A stretch of 64,000 nucleotides of DNA from contig CAJNOI010000038.1 of assembly GCA_905250115.1 (NCBI GenBank), forward strand, positions 587,812 to 651,811, in the 5' to 3' direction. Position numbers and translations under genes: made by a program. This stretch comes from Adineta steineri (Eukaryota > Rotifera > Eurotatoria > Adinetida > Adinetidae). The notes beneath the pieces are model-generated. The model did not search any database and was not told where the DNA came from. It saw only the letters and a program-made list of their open reading frames with translations. Of this stretch, positions 12,918 to 25,800 are shown piece after piece (positions within the stretch are counted from its first letter, which is position 1; each line of letters begins with the position of its first letter).

Positions 12918-14618
12918 ATGGCATATTTCAAACGATATAATTATAAAAAATCTCATTGTACAACATTATTTCTTGACAAATTTGCTTTTCGAGATCAAGT
13001 AGATGAATAATAGAAAAATTCTTGAATATGAATTATCTTTTAAAATAGTATGGATTTATAAAAGATGCAAAACTAGAAAAAATCAATGATTTTACAGGAA
13101 TTAATGCTGTTTCATCATCAGATAATGAAAAAAGTAGAAAACTATACAAAAGCAAAAATATTTTTAACTAAATTTTGTTTTAGCTGATAATGAATTAGAT
13201 AAAATGAATACAGAATTAGGCGAAATGTTACGTGGACTTGAATTAAGAAAACGTGCTTATTATGTTAATATGCCAAATTATATATATATTATTGGTAAGA
13301 TCTATTAATTGATTAACTGAGATTATCGTGTATAATAGGAGGTTATCTATTTGATCCATTACTTAAAGAACGTCGAGCACCATCGAATGATTGGAAATGG
13401 GATATTGAAGAAAAGAAATTAGAAAAAATTCCTCCTGTACCAGGTTATGGACGAATTAATTTTGGTATTGCAGCTAATAATGGTAAATAAAATATATATG
13501 AATTTCTTTTGTTTAACCGATTTATTTACAGGAAAAATGGTAGTTATTGGAGGAAATACAATATTAAACAAGTAAGAAATATTAGAAGTAAATAATTGAA
13601 AATAAGTATTATTTTATAGGCCAACGGATACTTGTTATGTTTATGAACAAAATGATGAACAATGGCAAATATTACCATCGCTTCCAAATCCACTATGTGG
13701 TAAGAATATGAACGGAATATATACACAAGTAACGCTCGTCCGAGGACTCCCTTAGCTCTTTCTCGTAGAAATGCATTTTCTTCACATTTACTAGAAAAAC
13801 AAATGTCTTTTTCGAAAAATTGATTTTCGATGTTTTTTTGACCCTGCGGATATACAATCAAGCAAGCAAACAATTTATGATTACTGGACTCTTCTCTACG
13901 AGAAAGAGATTAGAAATCTGGGATCCCAAGGATGAGTGCGATTGAAAGAGTCTGTGTCATTTCCAAACCTTCATCCGTATATCGGTCACATCTATTTATA
14001 TGATTTTTTTTCATAGGTTCTGCTGTAACACTTGATGATAAAGATTCATTATATGTATTTGGCGGATATGATTTACTTTCTGGTTATGTACAATTTCATA
14101 ATGATTTATTACAACTTGAAAATTTAACATCAAAAAAGTACAAAATAAATATTATTCTTTTTCTTTTGTTTGTATAAGAGTATGGATTTAGATGGACACA
14201 ATTAAAGAATACATTTAGCATGAAAAATAAATCTCAAAATGTTATACCACGAGCACGTGCATTACTTATTGCATGTGGTGATGATATTATATCACCTGAT
14301 GGTGGTCTTTTTGCATGTGGTGGTTATCATAAATCATTGACTGGTGAATTAGTACCTGTATCAGAAATATTATGTTATAATAAATCAACAAAAGATTGGA
14401 TATATTTATCTGATATACCTAATCTTAAGAAAATCAGTCTTTTTTCTATTGAAAATAATATATTAATTATATCAGAAAAAATTCGATCAGATAATAATAA
14501 TGATGATGATGAACTTATTCCAATATCGAAATATGATTTAATGAATAGAAAATGGTTAATGATAGATCAAACAGAAATTTCCAATACTCAAATTGAACAA
14601 ACAGAAACAGATCAATGA
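12918..14618 (+). CDS. Kelch-repeat protein, 362 aa
   Basis: Eight exons: 12918-12998, 13049-13133, 13184-13294, 13339-13482, 13532-13571, 13620-13699, 14017-14137, 14192-14618. The 362-aa product has kelch beta-propeller blades marked by Gly-Gly pairs and a following aromatic or Trp: YIYIIGGYLFDP with WKWDIEE, MVVIGGNTI with YVYEQNDEQW, DSLYVFGGYDLLSG with KKWTQL, and GLFACGGYHK with KDWIYL, then a last strand ending RKWLMI. No BTB, F-box or other partner domain is visible, so this appears to be a bare propeller of 5-6 blades. The N-terminal 80 residues are Lys-rich and not assigned. The start was placed at 12918 because the frame stays open through two small exons to the conserved part. The sixth intron (13700-14016) is 317 nt against about 50 for the others and holds an inverted repeat. 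Specific function is unknown. Confidence 0.82.
13756..13908. repeat. 14-bp inverted repeat inside kelch-gene intron (MITE-like)
   Basis: CTCTTTCTCGTAGA at 13756-13769 is repeated exactly in inverted orientation at 13895-13908, with about 125 bases between. Both arms lie in the only long intron of the kelch gene, which suggests an inserted element. No target-site duplication could be fixed. Confidence 0.55.
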
Positions 14619-14749
14619 CATTTTTATTTCATATTTACTTTTCAAAAATAGCAAAGAACTGTACACTAGATCATTCTTAGTCGTATGTAAGAAAAGAGAA
14701 TATGGTAAATGTAGACACTAAGAAAAAAAAACAAACAAATTTTTTTTTA

Positions 14750-17400
14750 TTATATTGGATTATGAAGAAGTCCATCGAGAACACGAAGACCATTTTGAGT
14801 AATTGTACCCATATTTTGATGATAACCACCAAGATTATCTCGTGCAACCATCGATGATGTCATGTTAGATTGATTTCCATATGCTGGACGACGTTGTTGT
14901 TGTTGATTATAATTCGAACCAAACATTGATGGTGATGTACCTGTATTTGATTGTTGTATAGCTGTTGTTGAATTTAAACGTGATTTAGGTCGTGTATCAG
15001 CAGCTGAATTAGGTCGAAGAGTTGAAATCTAATAGGAAGAAATAGTTTTTTTTATTTTTAAATACTAACAAATAAATTTACAAATTTTTGATTGACTCTT
15101 GCTTGTGCCCCAGTACTTTTATCACTTGGACCAGAACGCTCATCATTAAATACAACCGTTGGACGACGTACATAACTATTATTACTTCCATTTTGTGTTT
15201 GTTTAGGTGGTGTAGGTGTCGGAGCAGAGCCTGAACGAAAACCACGATTAGCCACAGATGTTTTTTCTCGTGTAAGATTTCCATTATTTGTTTTCTAAAT
15301 AATTTCGAAATTCAATGAAATTTCTAATCTATTATTATTTCTTTATTAATTACTTGATATGCAGTTGAATTGGATGGTGTATTTCTTTGTTTTGCACTTA
15401 TTACTCTTGGTTGTCCTAGATTTGTTTGTGAACCATTATAACTATTTGATCGTCCAAGAAGTCCACCATAGGATACTGTAGGTTTTGTATAGTCTTGTTG
15501 CTGTTGTTGTGCATTTGAATAAATATTTTCAGCTGAATCTTGTTTATAAATTTGTCTAGGTTTAGTTGTTTCATTTGTATTTGATTGTGGATAATTTGCG
15601 TAAGCTCCTCGATTAATTACATCTTGTTTTGTTGTTGTTGTTGGCGGCGGCGGCGGTTGTTTATAAGAATTATATTCTGATTGATCGATATAAGCACTAG
15701 CACCATAACGTTGTTGTGGATCTGCTGAATTATCACGAGATCTTGCTGGTTGAACATCTGTATATTGATTAGAATTTGTAGCTGTAGGTATTTTAGCTGA
15801 TACTTCTCGTAATCGAATAAACTATATTAAATACAACATAAGCTTTATGTTTATATTAAAATTTATTTTACTTCATATAATTTTTTTCGATATTCATCCA
15901 CAGTTAATTGTATATCATCACTTAATTGAGGTACAACATCATAACCTTTAACAATTTCTTCTTTTGGATTTTGAAATCTATTAAATAAATATCAATAAAT
16001 TATGAGAGATATAATACATAATAAATACATACGAAGCAACAAAACTATGACGGAGTCCTTCTTCTGCAGACATTCTTTTATCAGGATTAAATTGAAGAAG
16101 TCGACGAAGTAAATCAAGGGATTCATCAGTAATATTTGGAATTAAATTATCAAATGGTTTTTTAGGACTAAAAATTTAGAATCAATTAAAATAAATAAGA
16201 ACAAATAAGCGTGTGTTTACCCAGATGATGCACGTTCTAATACACTAGGTCCATATTGAGATGAAATACTAGCTATATCAGAATGACTTGGAGTTGGAAT
16301 ATGTTGAAGAATACGTTCTAATTGATTAAATGTTGATGTTCCTTGAAATAATGGTTTTCCAAGTAACATTTCACCAAAAATACAACCTACAAATAATAAA
16401 TTTCTCTATACAAAAACTCATATTTTGTTTTTTTCTACTAACCAATCGACCACATATCGACACCTTTTGTATATCTAAATAAATATTTGATTGTTAAAAG
16501 AAAAAGAAAACGAACAATTCAAAATGTACTTTGATGAAGCCAGAAGAATTTCTGGTGCGCGGTACCATCTTGTTGCTTAAAAGATAATCGAACAATTTTT
16601 TTATTCATGAATTATTATTTTAAATTAACTTACCAACATATTCTGTTAAAGCTGGATGTTGTACATCTTCATAAACATGATTTAATGATCTTGCAAGACC
16701 AAAATCACAAATTTTAACACGACATTGTTGATTAATTAAAACATTGGATGGCTAAAAAATATTTTCTTTCGCTAAATATACATATAATAACAAGATTTTC
16801 TTTACTTTCATATCACGATGAATAACATTTGCTGAATGTAAATATTTCATTGCTTTTAATAACTGATATATAACATAACGTTTATGTGTATCTTTAAGAA
16901 TAGTTCCTTTTCGTATAACATTATGAAGATCAGCCTCTGAATATTTTAGGAAGAAAAAAATCATCTTAATAAAAATTATCTTTTATTATTTTACCCATAA
17001 ATTCAAAACAAAGATAAATATCTCGATCATTATCTGCTCTTAATACATTTTGTAATCGTATAACATTTGGATGTTCACCAAATTCACGTAAAAAAACGAT
17101 TTCACGATATGTTCTCTAGAAGAAGAAGAAAAAATAAATAAAATAAATCTTATCTTTATTTATTTATCTTACTTGTGCATCAGTTTGATTTCGAAATGCA
17201 TCGAATATTTTTTTTAATGCAACTATTTCTTTAGTTCGTTTATCGGCAGCTTTCCATACAATACCATAAGCTCCTTTACCAAGACGTTTTTGAATATCAT
17301 AAGCTTTTAAAATATGTGTATCAACTCCTAACACAAAAAAGTTTATATAAATATTAATTAAATGAGACATGAGAAAATTTAATTTATCACCTTCCGTCAT
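14750..17400 (-). CDS. MAPK15: MAPK15/ERK7-type protein kinase, 659 aa
   Basis: Thirteen exons from 17400 down to 14750: 17391-17400, 17173-17327, 16995-17115, 16806-16936, 16634-16751, 16530-16575, 16443-16474, 16221-16386, 16033-16167, 15872-15977, 15354-15821, 15082-15294, 14750-15028. The kinase domain begins near residue 13 with the Gly loop [11 protein letters not shown], catalytic Lys42, HRD at 135-137, and DFG at 155-157. The activation motif TEY is at 175-177, followed by [28 protein letters not shown] and EFGEHPN are hallmarks of the ERK7/8 branch. After residue about 340 comes a long disordered tail rich in Pro, Gln, Asn and Ser, as in MAPK15, which acts at cilia and in autophagy. 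The first coding exon is only 10 nt, and two exons are 32 and 46 nt. The promoter is shared with the divergent KCNQ gene. Confidence 0.95.
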
Positions 17401-17877
17401 ATTTTATTAGAAAGAAAACTTTGAAAATAATTTGTTTATTTATTATTATATTAATTCTAGCATTTGAGTTTTAATCTAAAAACGATTACTAAAACATATT
17501 ATTTTTGTGTCGTTAATAACCATTAGAAATTCCATTAGGTGAGAAATTACATGACGACAACCTCGAGATTGTACGCATTAGACGAATATGCTTTTTTTTA
17601 TAAACAGAGGTCACTCTCGAACAAAGTTAATTTATATTCATATTTTTTAAAATTCAAATTTTGTTCGAATAAATCAACTGATAAACAAATCCTAGATAGA
17701 ATAAATCATTATTCATTCTTCTCACGTAAGGACAATCTTTTTTTTTTCGGTTCTCTTAAAACGAAAAAAAAGGAGAGAAATAGAAAGTATCTATGAATTG
17801 ATGACGTCTAGAATAAAGGTTAAAAAGCAATGATGAAAAACATTTATATAGGCATAAAAATATTTTTCGATTGAAAT
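17401..17877. promoter_or_regulatory. Shared intergenic region of MAPK15 and KCNQ genes
   Basis: The two genes start 477 bases apart in opposite directions, so this stretch must contain both 5' leaders and probably a bidirectional promoter. It is AT-rich. The frame at 17539-17796 has no domain and is not supported as a gene. Confidence 0.5.
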
Positions 17878-19795
17878 ATGAGCATTCGACGTAAAAGTAC
17901 GATCTCTCATGGTCATAATCTATCACAACGTCGTGCATCAGTTGTATCACTCTATTCAGCGTTAGATCCACACGATCATGATCATGATTATCATCGATTA
18001 TCTCGTTGGTTTTCAGTGATATTTGTACAAAAACTTGATATATATCATGTTCTCGAAAGACAAGAAGGTAAACGTACACTTGCCTATCATTTATTTGTAT
18101 TTGCTATAACCCTGATATCACTTGTATTTGGTTCCATATCAACTATTAAAGCATGGAGACAAAAATTAGATGCACCATTATATTATGGTGAATTAGTTTT
18201 ATGTATATTTTTTGCTTTTGAATTATTATTACGAATATGGTCAGCTGGTTGTCTTGGACAATATCGAACATGGGTTGGTCGTTTAAAATTTATAAGTCGA
18301 CCTGTTATTATACTTGATATATTAACATTATTAGGTTTTACAATATCATTAGGAACAGGTATGAAAGCAGGAGAATTTCCAACAATCACATTAAAATGTC
18401 TACCACCATTACAAATGATAAGATTTTTACGTGTCGATAGACAATTATCATCATGGAAAGTTTTAAAAGGTATTATTATAACACATCGTCAAGAATTAAC
18501 AGTTACATTAGTTATTTCATTTATGTTTCTTATTACGGGCTCTTATCTTGTCTATCTTGCTGAAACATCAGTTGATCCAAAATTAAATACTGGATCATTT
18601 CGTTCAGTAGCTGATACGATGTGGTTTTCAATTATCTCGGTAATAATTATTTTCGATTTTTTTGTATAGTTTTAATATAGAAAAGAATATTGTACTTTTT
18701 TCTTTCAAGGTGATTTATATATATTTTTATGAGTATAAGATCTTGATAGATAAGAGCATTTACATATAATTTCAAGGCTTGTAAATCACATTAAAAGACA
18801 TGTTAAATAGTAATAGAAAAAAAAATAAAAATCTTTCCATGTCATATAAAATCTATGAGATAAAAATGCCAAAAAAAGCATTAAAATTACAATATAAACA
18901 AAAATGTTCCATATATTATTACTAGATGACAACAATTGGTTTTGGTGATATGTATCCAACAACATATATTGCTAAAATGATAGCAACAACAATCTGTCTT
19001 CTTGGTGTTGCATTTTGGTGTTTACCAGCAGGTATTATTGGAAGTGTATGTATACATTTTATGTTTTTTCATCATATATATATATTCTATTTTAAGGGTC
19101 TTGCTATAAAAGTTCAAGAACAAAAACGTGATGAAGCATTAAGTCGTTTAGTACCTGCTGCTGCAAGTGTTATACGTAATTGGTGGCGTCTTCGATGTAC
19201 TTATCATGGTGATCGTTTTGCATCAACATGGAGAATATATACATTAATTCAACGTCGTGTCAATGCTCTTTTACCATCAAATCAAAAACCTGAAACAGCA
19301 CCACCTATCTTACCATTTGGAACAAATAATACACGCTCAGAAACAAATCCATTTCGATTTCCTTTTACAAATTCAACAACAACAGCAATCACAAAATCAG
19401 AACATATACGACGAAAATCTATCACGAGTATTGATGATTTACCAAAACGTTATGTAACAGCCATAAAAATTATTCGTATTTTAAAATATTCCGTTGCTTG
19501 TAAAAAATTTCAAGAAGCAAAACGTCCAATTGATATCAAAGATGTTGTTAAAGAAAATACTCAAATGAATAATCGTTTATCAATTATGTTAAATGATGTA
19601 CAACGTCGTTTAGATTTAGCATTAGGTACAACAAAACCAGCATCATATTTACCTGATGAACAAAAACGACAATTAAGTTTAAGTGCTCGTATTGAAAAAG
19701 TTGAAGATGTTGCAAATCAATTTGAAACAAAATTAACTCATTTAGAAAAATTAGCAATAACTCTAGTTGAAAATCTGTACAAAGAAAAAAAATAG
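17878..19795 (+). CDS. KCNQ: KCNQ-type voltage-gated potassium channel subunit, 526 aa
   Basis: Three exons: 17878-18639, 18926-19045, 19097-19795. S1-S5 and the pore helix are in exon 1. The selectivity filter TTIGFGD (residues 256-262) and S6 with the Pro-Ala-Gly hinge (FWCLPAGIIGSG) are in exon 2. The C-terminus carries the KCNQ calmodulin-binding helices: A (AASVIRNWWRLR) and B (KIIRILKYSVACKKFQEAKRPIDIKDV). It ends with a tetramerisation coil (SARIEKVEDVANQFETKL). HRQELTVTL after S4 and YLVYLAE in S5 also match KCNQ1-like channels. S4 is unusual: at positions 173, 176, 179, 182, 185 and 188 it has K, P, Q, R, R, R, and 177 is a second Pro. The product is shorter than most KCNQ proteins, mainly in the tail. 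Intron 1 (286 nt) separates pore helix from filter. The 3' end lies 29 bases from a convergent gene. Confidence 0.93.
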
Positions 19796-19824
19796 TTTAT
19801 TTGTTTGTGTAAATATATTATTGT

Positions 19825-20300
19825 TCAACCCGCTGAATGGGGTCGTATAACATTTGTATGTTTAATTGAATTGTTATCTGTAGTTGTTGTTTCCCAGTCT
19901 GTATTAAAAAATTCTGGTGTCGATAATTGTACTATAGGTGTTTGTTCAAGATTAGTTTTTACATTAAAATATAATGATATGAATTGTTTTTGTTTATCTT
20001 GTTGAATTTTATGACATTGTTCCGTTAATAATGAACGTGTACGTTCTAATTGATATTGTTCTTTACGTAAAATATTTAAACGAGTATTTTTTTCACGTTC
20101 ATAATATTTTAATCGAATATCAAGAAGACGATCTTCGCGTTTATTTTTTGCACGAACTTCGTCGCTTAATTCACTATAACGTTGATGAAATAATTCACAA
20201 TTCACATTCTATTTAAAGAAAAAATTACATATAATTTTTGCTCTATTAAACTCGAAAAAAACTTATTATCAGTTACCGGTTTTATTCGAGTTAATGCCAT
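19825..20300 (-). CDS. Small coiled-coil protein, 135 aa, unknown function
   Basis: Two exons, 20277-20300 and 19825-20208, joined in phase 0 over a 68-nt intron. The first exon encodes MALTRIKP. Residues about 15-85 are strongly charged and helical (RAKNKREDRLLDIRLKYYEREK, RKEQYQLERTRSLLTEQCHKIQQDKQKQ) and likely form a coiled coil. The rest is Thr/Asn-rich and ends in RPHSAG, a type of short tail seen in some ciliary and flagellar proteins, though that is only suggestive. No family is recognised. The gene is convergent with the KCNQ gene, with 29 bases between stop codons. It could be missing additional upstream exons. Confidence 0.6.
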
Positions 20301-21487
20301 TGATTATTTTTTCTCACGATTTTTATGATTATTCGTATGGAATAAAAGATCAGATAATATATTTTGTATCGTTTAGTTGTTCGCGGTTGATTCATTCACA
20401 AAATTCAACAACACAAAATGAATGAAACAATTGTTACTGTTTCTCATTCAACTTAACAAACTTTCATCTTTTATGCCTTATCACTTACTGTCAATCAATT
20501 AAAGTAATTCGAGTAGAGTCAAGCATTTTTTTTTACTCCGCACTTCATAACAATTCAAACGTAAGCGATACACATAACTATCGTGAATATTTTTCGATTC
20601 AAATAAATGCATGTCTATACAATGTCGTTATGTATTTTAAAGGTCATAAATGCATAGAACAGTCTTGAACGAATTGTATAGGAGAATTTATACGAAAACA
20701 AAAAAGTTATTTGCATAGTTTCGTAGATATTATACATGACCCATAGTTTGAAAACTGCGCATATATACAATTGTTTCTCTCTTGATTTTATTAAATCTTT
20801 GTACATACCATGTTGCGTTGCATTCTGTCAATGTATATTTTCAAGGTATCTGCCTTTCTTTTATCATCTGATAGGTATATGACCAAATGTTTTATAATTT
20901 ATGTTATACATTTATCTACTTGTCTGATTTATTTTTTGATTAAAAACTAAGATATCATATATTTCGTATTATTTAACATAAAGATGTAATAGGTACCCGT
21001 CTATTTATTATACATAAGAATTATGTAATTGGAATATATTTTTAATAAATATTTATATCTAAGCTTTTAAAAGAAATAGCAATCTTAGTAAACATATTTT
21101 CTCTAATAACTTTCGTTCTCGAGTTACACAAACGACGCAGTTATGTAGTAGTGAGTCTGTTATTAAAAATAACCAGTATTCCAGACATACTCTTTAATCA
21201 ACAGATCTTAGATGGAAATAACAACAAATTATGAATTAATTAATAAGTACAACATACAAATACTGTTAGACATGAATTCCCCAGATAATAAAATATACTG
21301 ATCGATTTGATTAAAAAATAAACAGTTTGTCTACAACTTTAGTGTCAAATGCTTCTTATTGGTTGATAGAATTGCCTAAGTTACCAAGTAAAAAGAAAAA
21401 CAAATAGTAATAATAATCGAACATATTTTGTTCAGAAAAATGATTGAAATAGAAATAAAATGTTGTTTTTTTAGATAGAGAACAAAA
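20301..21487. other. Intergenic region
   Basis: AT-rich, with no supported gene on either strand. It separates the divergent starts of the coiled-coil gene (minus) and the EF-hand gene (plus), so both promoters should lie here. Confidence 0.5.
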
Positions 21488-22331
21488 ATGAAACGATCAA
21501 AAGCTAAAGCTGCAGCAGAAGATGCGAAAAATAAAGCATCGCAACCACGTCTCGATTGGGTACCACCAAATCCAGCACTTGGAGCTCAAGTAAATTGAAA
21601 TAAAATTAAACAATTTATTTTATATAAATAAATTCTTCTAATAATAGTTATTAGCACAATTAGAAAATAATCCATTAGATGAACGAAGTGTAGCTGGTGT
21701 TCGTCTTTCACGTGATGTTTATAAACATTACACTGCACAAGAAATTCGTGATCTTAAAGAAGTATTCGATTTTTTCGATCATAAACATCGAGGGTTTGAA
21801 ATATATTTTGATAAAGCAAGAAAAATTAATGTTTTTTTTTATGATAGAAGTCTTAAACCCAAAGAAATTGTCTATGTAATGAGAACATTAGGTGTTAATA
21901 TGAGTATTGAACAATGTGTTGCGTATGTTGAAAAAGAAAATCAAGAAACAGCGTATGATATTTATATGATAAGATAAAAATGAAGAAGAAATTTCTTTTT
22001 AGAACACTTAATTTTGGAGAATTTCTTCATTTACTTGCTAATTATCAAGATGGAGAACAAGATGATTATGACGAATTAAATTTAGCTTTTCAATTATTTG
22101 ATATTGGTATGAAATATAAATTTAAAAATTTTAATTTTTCTATTTTTTGTAGATGGTCGAAAATATATTGATTTCAATACTCTGAGAAAAATTAATCAAC
22201 AAACAAGTTTAAATTTAAGTGAACATGAATTACAATTAATGTTTCAAGCAGCTGATCGTAATGGTGATAATCGTATTGATCGTCATGAATTTGTTCGAAT
22301 GATGAGACAAACAAATTTATTTTCACGATAA
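21488..22331 (+). CDS. EF-hand calcium-binding protein, centrin/calmodulin-like, 211 aa
   Basis: Five exons: 21488-21589, 21648-21793, 21848-21952, 22003-22106, 22153-22331. The product has a basic, Ala/Lys-rich N-terminus, then four EF-hand-like units. Only the last has a canonical 12-residue loop (DRNGDNRIDRHE) with Ca2+ ligands at 1, 3, 5 and 12. The first (DHKHRGSLKPKE) and third (DIDGRKYIDFNT) loops are degenerate, and the second has no loop. The helix pattern (YTAQEIRDLKEVFDFFD, EIVYVMRTLGVN, FGEFLHLLANYQ) is of the centrin/calmodulin superfamily. Such four-unit proteins with few working loops are common among ciliary EF-hand proteins, so an axonemal role is possible. Ortholog identity is not resolved. 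Confidence 0.85.
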
Positions 22332-22822
22332 AGAAATAAAAATACTTTGTAAACTTATCATTTTTATAGTAAAATGTTCTTAAAATACAAAATCTCTAGT
22401 AAGATATTCTTATGTTATAATTCTATGTTTTATTATTGCACTGATTGTTTTGAATAGAGAGCTCAGTGAGTATTATAAATAATAGTTAGTATTTATTATC
22501 ATGCTATCATTTCTTACAATAGATTCTTTTTATGACAAGCTTTGGCCAAACTCCAATTCTATTAAATATATTCTTTTTTCTCCCAGTTCTCTCTTCTAGT
22601 TCAGAAACAAAGCATCTGATTAGTATGCATATATCGATGTAAAAACCGGCATAGGTCATGTACATCCTCTACAATAGCACATGCACTATGTAATTCCTTT
22701 TAATAAGTGTCATGAGAATTCATTTGATTTTAAAATGAAGTAAGTTAGATTTTGTTTTTTAAAAAAATGAATTAGATTTTATTCAAATTTAACACTAAAC
22801 GAGAAAAAAAATATATATTTAA
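22332..22822. other. Tail-to-tail spacer, EF-hand gene and GPCR
   Basis: AT-rich spacer that should hold the two 3' UTRs. No coding signal was seen. Confidence 0.5.
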
Positions 22823-25800
22823 TTACAAATCAGTAAATTTTGTATTTGTAGATGAATTAATATCATCATGAAATACTACATGTTGTTTGCCAAGTGAGAT
22901 GATCGAACTAGTTTTCCCATCATTTATTATATGACAAGGAGTTATTGATGGTGTTATTGACATAGAAGTTTCAGCAGTTGTAGCATTTAATATCACAGTT
23001 GGTGACGGGAGAGATTCCATATCAGTATGTTTTGTTTCAATATATGTTTTACTAAGTTCAAAATTATTATTAATATGATGTGATTTGGCTATTAATTGTG
23101 TTGTTGCTGATGGTAATCGTTCTTGTCTAGATTGATTTATTGAGGGACATAAAAGTTTTGTAAATGCATCTCGAAATGCTCTTGACATACGACAATAAAT
23201 AAAAAAATTAATTGGATATGATAATAAAACAGCAAAATTAAGTAATTGAACAGAAAAATTTAAAAAATCGTTTAGAAATGTTTTGTTAAATAATTTCAAT
23301 AAACCAGATATAATTATATGAATTGCCATTGGAATCTCAACAATTAAGAAGAGAGTTACTACAATAATCTATATAAATATACAAAAAGAAGAAAAAAAAG
23401 TAAATAAATTAAAATTCTAATTAGTTTTCTTTAACATACAAGCATTAATGTAACACTTGTTTGTTCCTGGGCACGAGCTTCATGACTACGTTTTACAATA
23501 AGTCTATCTCGATTTTGTTTTGCTTCTTTCATACGTTGAACTAAAATCATATTTAATATAACAAGTATTGTGCATGGACCAACATTGATCAATAAAGCAC
23601 GTAAAACTGTATATACAGAATATAATGTACTAAATCTGCGATCTTCAGAATAATCACGCACAAGACATGCGTGAATTATTTTATTTGGATCTAGTAATGA
23701 ATGAACTGCTTTTGGTTGAAATGTACCTTCAAGAAACATAGGTATTGCAGTAACAAGTGCTAAAATATTAACACATGCTATTGCTTTAAGAGCCATTGGT
23801 ACTGTACACCATTGTTTAGCTTTTTCTGAATGACATACGTATATATATCGTTGTATAGCTAAAACAACGGTTACCTAGAAAAAAAATATATATACATCAT
23901 TATTAGTATTATTAGATAGAAATTCTATTCCTTAAGGCCAATTTTTTTCCTGATACGAGTTAATTACCTTGAATAAATAATAGAGCTTTTCTCTTATATA
24001 AAAAAGATTTATATTAAGAAATAATTATTCTATATAGACTTAGATGCTTTCGGAAAACAATATTTTTTTTACTTAGTAGGTAATCAATAAATGATTATTA
24101 AAAGAATTTCTTACGCACGGGAATATATTTAACTTACCCATATTGAACATGTATGAAAGATAAAAGGAAGCACCTCATAATTAATTCGATGAAACCAACC
24201 ATAATTATAAGGCATATAGTCATCGCATTTTTTAAATGAAAATACATAAATATAAGCTGGAAAAGGAAATAGTCCTGTAAGCGTGTCATAAAGTGCAATA
24301 GCAAGTAGAAGAATATTAGTTGGTGAACGAAGATGTTTTTGTAATAAAACTACAGCAATTAATGAATTTAAAACAGTTGAAATAATAATTATCAATGGTG
24401 CACAAACACCTTGTAGAATAACATAATATGTTGGTGGACATAGACCAGGGTAAAATGGATACCAATGTAAATCGTTCGGTATGTCAACTACAAAATTCGA
24501 CGTTTGATTTGATGACATAGCCATTGTGTCAAAGCCAGGCGGCGAATAATGAAGACCGATTGTTTTATTATTGTTATCCATGTCGCCAAACCATCGTCTA
24601 GAATAAGTACATCTTGTTATGTCAGAAAAACGAATAGTGAAAGTAATTAATCAGATATATATATAAAACTCTTCTATGTAATATCGTTTGAATAGATTAG
24701 TGAATATGTTCGAGGTGGATTTTCTTTTTTCTTCTTATACTAGCTCGTCAATTGTTTGCTAAATCGACAAATAACTACAACTTGATCAAGTGTTATAAAA
24801 AAACAACAAGTAATACTAATATTATTCACAAACGGAAACAAATAAATAACATGCAATACACATGAGTTTTTACTATAAAGAGAATAAGAACATTGCAAAT
24901 GATAAAGATTGCTACAAGAAAATGTTCACGATAGTGTTCGACAACATTCAATCCTTGAGGCGCTCCTTATAACAGGAAGAGAGAGAGAGAGAAGAATAAC
25001 CGGGAGAACGTCATCAATTACATTCTCTTGTAAATATGGTTGATGTAGAAAAGATGGTTCAAATCATAAATCATTTCTATTTCATTATACCTCTATCTTA
25101 TTGATTCATTATTTTTTTCTTCTTCTTATCTTATACATACGAAATATACCTTGATATATTTTTTCTTTTGTATAGAAAGAAGTTTTTGCCCTTTTTCCTA
25201 CAACGATCCTAGTATCTAATAAATAGTTGATAATGGTAACAAATTGTCGAGTGATGAGTGAAAATGTCAGATAATATGCCTATGTAATATATAAAATAAT
25301 TTGCTTGCATGGTACCGTGCACAACAAATTAATATAGTATGTAAAGTGAAAGAAAAGAATTCTATATAGGATAGATGTCAAACAAGATCAAGCTGATATA
25401 CCAGTAAAAAAAAGGAAAAAGAAAAGAAATCAGAAAAAAGAAAATTGCTTTTTTTTCTCTTTTAAGCTCATTCATTTCTCTCATTGTTCAGCTTGAGAAA
25501 TATTATTGATATATACATCTATATATAAACTGTTGATTTACCCCATCGAAGAAGAGACGTTAAGTTGTTGACAAATGATAAAAGTCAGTGATGTGTTTTT
25601 ACATATACATATCTATGTATATATTATTCAAATGAAAAATAATATAAAAAGAAAACAGTCTATATACATATAATGCACATCTAAATTACTTAGCTGATAC
25701 TAATAAAAAAAATAGATCTTCTATTTATTTCTAGAAATAATTATATATTATTATGCACTTAATTCAGCTTAAAAAAATAGTTTATTTATATAAAACTAAA

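Noticed and set aside
13544-13873. Minus-strand 109-aa frame in the kelch gene
   Set aside because: Spans two kelch exons and the enlarged intron; no domain or splice logic.
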